Assembly: GCA_017506865.1 (NCBI GenBank)
Contig: JAFCMP010000002.1
Coordinates: 1,302,001-1,366,000 of the forward strand
DNA from: Tribonema minus
Taxonomy: Eukaryota; Sar; Xanthophyceae; Tribonematales; Tribonemataceae
Direction: 5' to 3'
DNA length: 64,000 nucleotides
The position numbers and the translations under genes are program-made. The notes beneath the pieces are model-generated. The model did not search any database and was not told where the DNA came from. It was given only the letters and a program-made list of their open reading frames with translations. Positions 11,350-22,600 of the stretch are shown piece after piece (within the stretch, counting starts at the first letter, position 1; every line of letters starts with the position of its first letter).

Positions 11350-12590
11350 ACAATAATAGGATTGTATGATGCCGTATGCGTGTGGCTGCTAGCTTGTTGG
11401 CAACTTCATAGAAGGCTTGTGGACTTTTCGAGCGTTGTCGTTATAATGCACATGCCGACGCTGTCAGTTACAGAGGTTAGATGTCCAGCTTGCTATCAGA
11501 ATCAACGTGTATGTTGACCATCTGAAAGTGTCTCAATGATATGACCATCTTCTAATCGACGTCGCTAAATGGTATTTCCCCTGCCACTACATCTTCCTCT
11601 GCCTGGCCACCCCCTTTCTGCCATTTTTGTCATCGCACGCAGAGTACACCATGCAGAGCGCTGCTGATACAGCAAAGAACATCATGCATCAGGGCCATCA
11701 AGATGGACGAACAAGCACGATATGTATTGAGCAAGTCGTAACGTGTTTCTTTCTTGTCGAAGTCAATCAGAAACAGCGCATATTATTTTAATAGACATAT
11801 ATGCTGGAAGTGAGTCCGGCTGCTCCCTCAAGTTGAAGTCAAGCATGACCCAGACATGTGTCGACGGCGGTGGGCTCTTGAGCCTGGTTGAAGAAGACTA
11901 TTAGGACGGCGCTTTCCAGCAGATCCGATGGGGGTACAAAGCGCTCACAACAGTGCTCATCGCGTGCTTGAACCGCAATTGCGGGACACGGTGGGATAAC
12001 TGCCACAACCCTCAACGAGCACATTCAATCAATGCCCCGGCCTTTGGACATGTATGCAACATGCAATTGGACAGACACAACAGCCCACAAAGCAAAAAGT
12101 GTTAGGCCCTCGAGAAGGTAGTCACATGGACCTTCTTGCTCTCACTACCCCCCCCCTCCCCCCCCCTCAGTCGAATGCGTGCTCCTGTGACCGGCTATGT
12201 GTGCTGGCGGTGCATGTGCCCAATCTGCCTCTGTACGAGCTGCACTGAGATAGTTGCAGCTTGGATCTCTCAGATTTTTGAACAAGCTGCCTACCTGCCC
12301 CTACGCAGCTCTGACGCGATACTGCGCCGTGTGCATCGGTGACCCTGCGGGCTTATTAAAGTTGTCCAGGTTCACGACCGTGTCGCCACAGTCGGCGAAG
12401 CGGTTCGGCAGCTGCAGGTGCATCATTGCAGGGGACTAGGGGGTCGCGTCACATGGCACTGCAGAAGGTGACGTCACAGCCTTGCCGTTTTTGCGCGTCG
12501 TGTACACCAAAACACGCCACACAAGAGATATGCTCAAAACTGCTTCAGCGACTTGCTGCTCTGGTGCACGTACGCTGGCGCTGATGTCGG
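11350..12590. other. Intergenic, no gene seen
   Basis: Moderate GC, only short ORFs, with a C run at 12149-12167. I see no coding region or repeat family here. Confidence 0.5.
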
Positions 12591-12596
12591 GGCTAC

Positions 12597-13325
12597 GCTG
12601 GCCACTCGGACATCATTGTGATTCTAAAAGTCGTTACCAGTGACGACAAGGGGGGGCCAAGCTGTGCCGTGCAAATTCGCGCAGCTGATAACAGGCGCTT
12701 CGCCGTCAGCACTTCTACTGCTTTCGAGAGGGAGTCCATGCGACGCTGGTGGCGGCGTGAGTGGCCATAGGTGTCGCCAGCAACAGCAGGGAGCCCAACC
12801 TGTGCACGGCTGTACGCAAGCAGCTCCTTGAGGTGGGACTGCACTCATGCGAGTTGACCGTACAGTCGCCGCCGAAAAACGCGGGCTGCGTTGGCGCTGG
12901 AGCTACAGTGTTCCAGGCCTTCACCATGGTCTACAACACATATCCGCAAGGATATGCGTTCGTGGTGGAACGGTACGCTCGTATCCTCAACGAGGTCAAT
13001 GAGTAGGGGCGTGAGCTGACAATCGAGCACGCGAACGTGACTCTGATACTCTGCGGCTCGATGGCCATTTGTCCTTCCAGGCGCCTGCCACCATTGTGAT
13101 TGACTATCTATCGCACAGTGGCGCCGGGAAGGACACGTGGAGCTGCAAGCTGCGAGCTGCAGAGAATAAAAGGACACGAGTGTACCGTTCAAGCACGGAA
13201 CACACATCCTTGCGGGTTGTGTTCCCACCTCAAGAAGCTGCTCGCGTACAGCCGTGCACAGCTTCGGCTCCCTGCCGTCGCTGGCAACAACTCTGTCCAT
13301 GATCAAGTCTGAGTGGCCAGGGAAG
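12597..13325. repeat. Inverted and direct repeat of a protein-like segment
   Basis: The plus-strand segment 12763-12840 and the reverse complement of about 13225-13302 align with only scattered differences (shared core CTGTGCACGGCTGTACGC). A second related plus-strand copy begins with CTGGCCACTC at about 12598. Read on opposite strands, the arms give SHLKKLLAYSRAQLRLPAV-like and SHLKELLAYSRAQVGLPAV-like peptides. A tail reading SEWPGKSKQIASLADSS continues on the plus strand to a stop at 13449-13451. It could be an inverted duplication of the last exon of an unknown gene. Confidence 0.6.
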
Positions 13326-13607
13326 TCCAAGCAAATTGCCTCACTTGCCGATTCGTCGCCACCAACGTCGCCAACAGCGTCAGGCATGGACTCCTCGCCG
13401 CTCGAGGATCTACTCAGTGTCATGGCCTCCGACACGCAAACAGAGCTTTAGCGCGGTCCTACACACAACTTCAACCTCAAATTGAATCTTGAGGTGAAGT
13501 TGATGTTGATGATGGTGTGAATTCTGCTGAATTATTATGCAGCGGCCTGGTCGCCAAAGTGCAGCAGCTATCTGACTCAACGGGATGGGTGCTGTCTAGC
13601 AGCCAAA

Positions 13608-16600
13608 ATGGTGGTCATTCCAGTGGTGCTGCACCTGGATTTAGATGGTAGGTGTAATATAATATCACACAGCTTCTTTTCTTCTTGACGGTTCGGCAGC
13701 GGCACACGATCTGAATTGCTGGTAGGAAAACATCACCGGTCGCTGGGACGGCTGCTGACGAACAATGCCTGGATACGATCTGAGAAAGTACATGATGCGT
13801 GCGTGTCTCTGCAATGTGCTGCTAGGCAAAAGGTCGCTATCCTAACACACCACGGACGTCTGTGTGTGAGCAGCTGACGGCACCACATTGTCGCTCGTGT
13901 TGATCTCGTTTCCACTTCCCCTGGTCCAATCATCACTGAACTCTGCAGTGAACCAACGCTAGGAGAATCAACAGAGTATGTATATGTCAATTGGCAGTGA
14001 AGCTTGCAGCACTTCATCAGGTCTGTGCGAGAGTGCTCCTGCAGCCGACTGACTGCACCTTTGAAAGAACAAGCCACAGCGTGCACGGCATCCAACACGA
14101 GGTTGTTGCAGTCATCATTATTCGGATTTGTTAGTGAGTGGTCAATCAAATGTTCTAAACCTCAATTATTAAACAGTCGTGGCCCCTGTCTGATGGTGTC
14201 CTGGCCTCAGTCCATGTGACGTAGTGCCATTGTAGCCCAATCATCATGGGCTGCCAATGCCGCAGGTACCGTCCCGGGCAAATGTCTAGGCCGTTAACAG
14301 TAAGTTTAGGTTGCGCATATGCACGATACCGCTTGTCTATTCTCTCCGAACTATACAGGCGGTGCAGACTCCGCAAGTGGCGGCCGCATGCATGCCTACC
14401 CCCCACTCCAATTCTAACCCTTAGGACTTTAAACTGAGGGTTAGGGCTAGGGTTAGGGATAGGGACCCTCACATATGCAGCCCAAAAAAGTCTGCCGTGG
14501 CATTGCTCCGCACTCCCCGCATGATTCGTTCAGCTTGAGAGGCATCGGCTGCCCACGCCGCGTGCGCGGACGTTGTGCACGCTGCAGCGGCCACTCAACT
14601 CCAACCCGTTCACTGACTCTCACCCCAATCCTAGCACCGGCCCTGATGGGAACCCCTCACATCTCACACCCCAACAATGACCCCATTGGCAACCTTCATA
14701 TCTGACGCCAACAGCATTGCGTCTGCTGCCGATCGCCGCCCTGTGGCCTTTTTCATCCAGGTCGAGAGGCACCGCCTGCCGACGCTGCGCGCGCCCACGC
14801 CGTGCGCGCTGCAGCAGCACCCTAGCACTGGCCCCAACAACACCCCTCACCTCTCCCATTGCAAAACATCTTGTCTTGCCCTGCAGCGTTTTTCATCCAG
14901 GTCGAGAGGCACCGCCTGCCGACGCTGCGCGCGCCCACGCCGTGCGCGCTGCAGCAGCACCAGGACATCATCGCGGTGAGCTACGAGGCGCGCGCGCTGG
15001 GCGTTGCCAAGCACATGCGCCCAGCCGAAGTGCGACGGCGCTTCCCCGACGTCCGTCTCGTGCATGTGGCGACGGTCGGCGACTCCGGCAAGGTACGCTG
15101 CATCGTGGGTATTAGATGCCACCGATAATCTCATATCTTCAAGCATACTAGTATTAGCTTAGCATATGTTTTACTCATTGGTACCTACGTTATCCCATGT
15201 GCACCTCGTGCACGTTGACGGTCGGCGACTCCGGCAAGGTGCGCGGCGCCGCCAGCTTGTGATTATAAATACACGAACTTGAAGTACTTCAAGTAGATGA
15301 TATCAGAAGTAGGAGTAGGTGAGCAACGAGGCGCGCGCGCTGGGCGTTGCCAAGCACATGCGCCCCGCCGAGGTGCGGCGCCGCTTCCCCGACGTGCGGC
15401 TCGTGCACGTCGCTACGGTCGGCGACTCTGGCAAGGTGCGCTGCGAACAGGTGTGAAGCCAGCACCGGCAATCATATACCTTGAACCATGAGTAGTTCTA
15501 GGTCTGCATGTCCTCAGACGTGCGTCTCGTGCACATTGACAGTCGGCGAATCTGGCAAGGTGCGCCGCGTGCTGGATATGAGATGCCTCCGATGATCACG
15601 TACTTCGAAGCTTGCCTGCTAGTTAGTTACATATGCACATTTTCCCTGATAGGCGCCTTGTGCGCGCCGCGGCGGTAGGCGACTCCGGCAAGGTGCGCTA
15701 CGCTGCTGATTTCTGTACATCGCAGTAGCAGAACGTATACATGCCCGCCCTGAGCGAGATTCAATAAAGAGCAGTATGAAGTGATATGTACCCCGACATG
15801 CATCTCGTGCACGTCAACTGCCGGCAACTCTGGCACGGTGCGCTGCGTACGGTTACCAGGTGCCCCCGATCACCACGTACTTTGAAGCATGAACATTAGT
15901 TGTGCATCCTGTGCACACCGCGATGGCTGGCGACAGGTTACAAGATACCATCACATACTATCAAGTATGCATGTAGTTGTAGGTTTTAGAATCCCTACAT
16001 GTGCGGCTTGTACACGTGGCAACGGTAAGCAAGCGTGGCAAGGCGCACAGCTGCATATCCGGGCTACACCTGAGCTGCCATTGCAGGGCCCACTTGCAGT
16101 AGGCAAGTCACCTGCATGCAGGTGATCTATGCAGGGATTTAGCATGGTTTTTAATCTGCGCAAGTAGGCCACTGATGAGTGCAATGATGCTGATATACAG
16201 GAGAGCCATGTACGTGTCACGCGAATACAAGTATACACACCAATTCGCATTTCATGAATGCATGCTGGAATGTATTTTCCTGGCAGTGCGGTTCACACTT
16301 CACCAAATCGCGTACATCAGCATGCAGTCAGCTATGAGCAGCGTCACCAAATTGTTGGAAGCGACATTACAGGAGCACGGCTGAGCAGCAGCCCATTGTA
16401 ATCTAGTGCTTGCAAGCGAGACTACCACAACTGCAAATGGCACTTGAAGTTTGAAGTGGCGTCATCCAAAGCGCTGCAGGTGGCGCTCCATAGATTTTGC
16501 CAAGCACCTTGGAAAACTTCCAGACCTACTCTATTCTACCGCGGACTTCAACGGCCGCTATAAGTACCATCAACTGAGGGCGTCGCGGAACCTGCATTCT

Positions 16601-19600
16601 ATTTGTCACTTCTCTGCTTCTCGCCGTACCTTTCAAGAGGCCCATGCCACCGCAAATCTGCGTGACCTTCAAGTTGCTGAAGGGCAGTCGGTGCACTTTT
16701 GCCAATCTTCCGGAATTCAGTTACAAGGCAACACACTTCAGCACAGGTGTCAAAACTTCAAGCTTGCAAGCGCGTCACACTCTGCGCACGGATGTGCTAT
16801 ATTGCTGTCGTGCGGCTGGCAGCTGACGTATCGTGCATACCATCATCTGCGTCTTCTTTCACTACGTCATGTACTCAACAGACTGCTGGACCTTCCGGTG
16901 CAAACACTGTTTCGGCAGATGCCTGAAATCTCAGGCACCTTCCCTTCGGCACGCCACACTGTCGCTTGAACGCGCCGCCGGCATCCCGTGTGCCACTCCT
17001 CTGCTCCTCGCCTTGCCTTCCAAGAGGTCCATGTCACCGCAAATCAGCGCAAACTTCAAGTTCATCTCGAACGTGCCGCCCGCCAGGTGACGTACCGCGC
17101 GTACCGCCAAGCCTCCAAGAACATCTTCACGCTGGTCGCGAGCCACTGCGCGACGCTTGAGAAGGCGAGGTCAGTAAAATGCCACTATGTTGAAGTTGAA
17201 GTTGAAGCAGCACTCCAAGACCATCTTCACGCTGGTCGCGAGCCACTGCGCGACGCTCGAGAAGGCCAGGTCAGCAAAACGCCTTTGAAGTTGAAGTTGA
17301 AGCAGCACTCCAGAAACATCTTCACGCTGGTCGCAAGCCACTGCGCGGCGCTCGAGAAGGCCAGGTCAGCGGGGTGCCGTGATGTTGAATACAAAGTTGA
17401 AGCAGCAGTCGCCCTGAGGCAGCCGGCAAACAGTACGCTGTTCCTGCCTGAATGGGCCGCCGTGGGTCAACAGCCTGCTGCCCCATAGCATGCCATCCTC
17501 GTTGAGTCTTTGTGGTTGAAGGTGAAGTAGCACTTGTGCGGTTGGCGCTGCACTCTGTTATTTCTGCTTCAATGCGGCAGCATGTAGGTAAGCCGTCATC
17601 GTCGAGGCTCTGCGGTGTTCTCAATCCTTGAGTGCAGGTATCACACCCGCCTCCTCCTCAACACTTCAGATACCTTCAAGCTTGCACGTGTGACTCGCAT
17701 CCCCACCACAACCCCCTGCATCCGATTTCACTGCGCGCTTCTGCACTTCAACCTTGAAATACACTCTCATTCAATGAGACACTTCTAGACTGTCACATGA
17801 CACTTACATTCTGTCCCATCAGCTCTGTTTGTGAATCATGTGGGCCTTTCTGCGCCCTGAGAGACAATCAATGAAAACTAATTTTCTCATTTGCCCCCCT
17901 CCCCCCCCCCCTCCCCCCCCCTACAGCATCGACGAAGCCTTCCTGGGCCCCTCCCTGGATGACCTCGCGCCGCATCTGCCGCCGGCGACGCGCGCTGCCG
18001 CTGCTGCCGCCGCGTGCGCCGCCGCAGACGCTCCGCCTCACCACGAGGTCTGTCTCATCAATACGCTGTACTGAAGCTGAATTTTTATATCAATTCTCGC
18101 TCAGGATCTGTACTACTGATCACTAGTCTTTGAGGCTGCACTGATTATTTAGACTTTTCGAGAAGAACAGCTGGGAGGCATTTGTAAGACCCAGACGCTC
18201 CGCCTCCCCATGAGGCCTGTCTCATCAATACGCCGAACCGATTACTTGGAATCTTCGAGAAAGCATAGCTGGGGGGAATTTGAGTTTCTCGCGTGCGCGC
18301 GCGTAGCCTCATACGATGCGTAACGTTTCCCTCATTGGGCGATTTGGGAGGCCAAGCTGCAGGGGCCGGCTACTGATCAGCCGACATGAAAAATGCAGCA
18401 GCTGGGGCGTGCTGCCTTTGCGTTTGCAGTGTGATAGGGTTAGCTAACCCTAACGCTTACCCCCACCTAAACCCTACCCCTACTGACTTTAACGGCCGGT
18501 ACACTCTACGGGGACCATGATGGTGTTGCAGAGGTGTGCATCAACATGCACTTTGGGGTTACGTCCATTCTCTTGCTGAACTCGATAGCTTGCGCGAGTT
18601 GATGAGTTGGCGCAGCTGAAAGATCGCGCGCACAGCTGCAGACACACGCGTCGCCGCAGACGCAGTGGTGAATGCTCTGCCGTAGCATCAGGAGATCTAT
18701 TGCAATGCTCAGCAATTCCTGATTAGACCGCCGTGACTTTCAGCTTACAGGGGGCCCACCGGGCCCTCAGGTTAGGGTTAGGTCTAGGGTTAACCCTAAC
18801 TTTTCAACCCCACTGACGCAAGCTCAAGGACACGCAAGAGTGATATCCATGGCTGTCTTGCTACAAAACAACGTTCCCTACTGCGCTCAGCCACACTACT
18901 TTGATCAGAAAAATGCCAGCCTGAGCAGTGTCTGCATACTGCTTCAAAGCATATGCAAAAGCAGCAGCTGGGGCGTCTGCTTGCTGCAGCGTCGGCTGTC
19001 GCCGCTGCAAATGCACTTTGCCCCGTGTGAAAGAGTCAAGTCGATCAGGCTGGCCTCGTGTCATTACATGCAGCGACGCTTACGCTCTGGAGTGCACTCA
19101 TGGTAACGACAGTAAGTGCAACTGGTCATCGCATACTGCAGAGCTTTTTCTTTGTTATGCCATCGTTCAACATTTCAAGATTTACCCGTCTGCACCAAGT
19201 AACACTTGCGGGTGACCCGCACTCTGCAGGTCGATACCCCTGACCCCCTGAAACGTCCTCTTTAGAGTGCACTCATGGTAACGACAGTTAGTGCAGCTTG
19301 TCACCACAGACCGCAGAGCTTCTTCTTTGTTGTGCCGTCGTTCAAAACTTCAAGATTTTCCAGTCTGCACCAAGTAACACTTGCGGGTGACTCCCACTCT
19401 GCAGGCCGATACCCCGTCCCCCTGAAGTGTACTCTGTGGAGGGCAATTGTGGTAATGCTAGTTGCTGCAGCTTGTCATCACATACAGCAAGCTTACTCCC
19501 AGTGTTTGGAGTGCCGTTGCTCACAACATCATGTAACAATCGGCATCACAAGTAATTCGTGCGAGTGTCCCCCGCTCGGCAGGTCGACACCCCGTCCCCC

Positions 19601-22600
19601 TGGAGCGAGGGGCTGCGGAACCAACTGCTGGAGGCCGGCGGAGCGCTGGCACGCGAGATTCAGGCAGCGCTCAGCGAGCAGCTCCAGTACGAGTGCAGCA
19701 TCGGCGTCGCCGAGAATAGTGAGCTGAAAGCATCCTTCTTACTGGATAGTTTGCCACTCACAGCAGTGCATAGCAGTATCTATATGATATACTATCAGGT
19801 AAATAGCGCTGCTGTGCTGAACTGCCGTCTGTGTTGATATCAACCGCTATTTACCTTGAAGTCACCGTGCAAAGATTTAACCCTGGGAAGTTAGTTCAGC
19901 ACTTGCAACAGTAGGCTTTGAACGCTGCTATGTACATTCACGTTCCGGCATGCACGCTCCGAGATACGGGCAGCGCTAAATGGGCAGGTCCAGTACGACT
20001 GGCAGCGCTCAGCAAACAGCTGCAGTACGAGTGCAGCATGGGCGTCGCTGAGAACAGTGAGCTCGAACCCTTATCTGGAAGGATAGGCCGTTGCGGAGAA
20101 CAGTGAGCTCGAACCACGACTCCAAAGCATAAGCAGCTGTGCAACAAAAGAGGCATAGGCATTGCTGAGAGCAGTGTGTTCAACACATCACTTATAGCTT
20201 ACACCATCATATACGATTGCTGTGCAGCGTCACCTTGCAACTTCAACTGTTACCTTCGAGTTTTTCTCTTGGGGGGGGGGGCGTGTCAATGGGAGGCTGG
20301 TGGAGCGCCGCTGTGTGGTGTACAGGCAGGGCAGAAGCAGCCACCTTCTTGACAAGTGCAGCATCAGCTTTGCTGAGATCATCAGTGACCACACGAGTGA
20401 CTCGAGTCGCTGGTGCTGGTTGGGCACACGGTGAGCTGCACAAGCGAGTACAGCAACTCCTAGTGCAAGTAGGCAATTTTGCGCGCTCCGCAATGCGCCC
20501 TGGCGGGACCATTCCCCGCGCTGTCCGCGCCAACCTCAAGCCTACCTCGATCATCCCTGACATCCTAAGCATTACCCCCTGACACCACACACACGCACAC
20601 TCGCCACCCACCCTGCGCTCTTCCCCCCCCAGAGCTCCTGGCGCGCTGTGGGGCGACGCACGCCAAGCCGCGTGGCGTCCACGTCCTGCACTTCAAGACT
20701 CCATGCGCAACCAACACTAACCCTAACCCAACCCTACAACAAATTCGACCCCCTGACACTCCCTGACACTTTGACACCCTCCCCCGCCCCCGCCCCCCTT
20801 TGCCCCCTAATCCCCCCCCCCCCCCGAGCTCCTGGCGCGCCTCGCGGTGCGCTGCGCCAAGCCCAGCGGCGTCCACGTCCTGCGCTTTGCTTTTGACATG
20901 TCGCCGACAAAGATGGGTTTCCCCCATGAACCGTCAAATTTCAAACCTCGCCCCCTAGAAACCTGCCCCCCTCCCCCCCCCCCCCCCCCGCGCAGAGCTC
21001 CTGGCGCGCCTCACGGTGCGCAGCGCCAAACCGCGCGGCGTCCACGTCCTGCGCTGTGCTATCAACATGTTGTTGACAAAGATTAATGTGGTATTATTCG
21101 CAAGAACTGAAGTCTTTTGAACACCCTGACGCACTCTCGCTCCCCCTCCCCCCCCCCCCCCTCCACACATCCAGAGCTCCTGGCGTGCCTCTCGGTGCGC
21201 GGCGCAAAGCCCCGCAGCGTCCATGTCCTGCGCCCCGTCGTCGTCCTATGCGCCACCAGCACTAACCATAGCACAATCCTACACCGTAACACAATCCTAC
21301 ACCCGGTCCAACCCCAGACACCCACTGACACCCACCCCCCCCCCCTCACTGCCATCCCCCCCCCCCATGCGGAGCTGCTGGCGCGCCTCGCGGTGCGCCG
21401 CGCCAAGCCCCGCGGCGTCCACGTCCTGCATTTCAGGATTCTATGCGCCACCAACACCAACCCCAATCCTCCCCCCCCCCCCCTTCCACGCAGAGCTCCT
21501 GGCGCGGCTCGCGGTGCGCCGCGCAAAGCCCCGCGGCGTCCGCGTCCTGCGCCCCGCCGCTCAATGTGCCACCAACATCAATTCTAACTTAGGTCTAACC
21601 CTACCCTAGAACCTAATCAAACCCCTGACACACACTGCCCCCCCACCCCCCCCCCCCCCCTGCGTCGCCATGCAGAGCTGCTGGCGCGTCTCGCGGTGCG
21701 CAGCGCCAAGCCCCGCGGCGTCCACGTCCTGCGCCCCGCCGCCGTCTCCGCACTCCTCGCCGCCACCCCCTTCACGCGCCTGCAGGGCTACGGCGCCGGC
21801 AGCGCCGCCGCGCGCGCAGTTGCAGCGCTAGGCGCCATACACCTCGCCGATCTAGCGCGCCTCGGCGCTGCGGCGCTCGCGCGCGCTGAGGGCGTCGGCG
21901 CTGCCGCGGCGGCGGCGCTGGCGGCGGCGGGCGCGGGAGTCGATGGTTCGGCGGTGGCGCCGCGGCCGCCGCCGGCGTCCATCCAGTCGCAGGTACGGCA
22001 GCCGGGCGTATGATGCGCATTGTGAGTCGGAAGCACTGAATGAGCACGGCAGTTCTATAGAAAGTGGGATGTTAGGCGTGGGGTGTGGGTTGAGCGGCGC
22101 CTATCCGGGTGCGCGGTCGCTTCTTGCTGGGTTTGAGGCCGCAGCCCTCAGCTGGCCATGAGTTGGACACCTCGAGCGGCCGCCGCCAGCGTCCGTCCAG
22201 TCGCAGGTGCGCGGCGCGCTCAGTTGTATGCAAACTCTTTGTGGTGTGGTGGTGGCGGTGTGGGCTTCGGGTCAGGAACCTGACCTGACCCTACATTGGG
22301 CACTTGGAGCTCCCGTGAGCGAGTGCTGGTCACCGCCCATGGCGCCGCGGCCGCCGCCGGCGTCCATCCAGTCGCAGGTAGGTGTGCGGCGCGCGCTTAG
22401 TTGTATGCGAGTGAGTGGGGTTTGGGCTTTGGGCCAGGACACCGTGTGCGCGGTCGCCTCTGTGTGACTTTGCTGGCTTTGTATTTGTGCTGGAGCCCTC
22501 TGTCCATGAGGTGGACACCTCGAGCGGCCGCCGCCGGCGTCCGTCCACGCACATGTACGGCGGCTGGCGCACGGTATGCGCATTGTAAGTCGGAGCCAGC

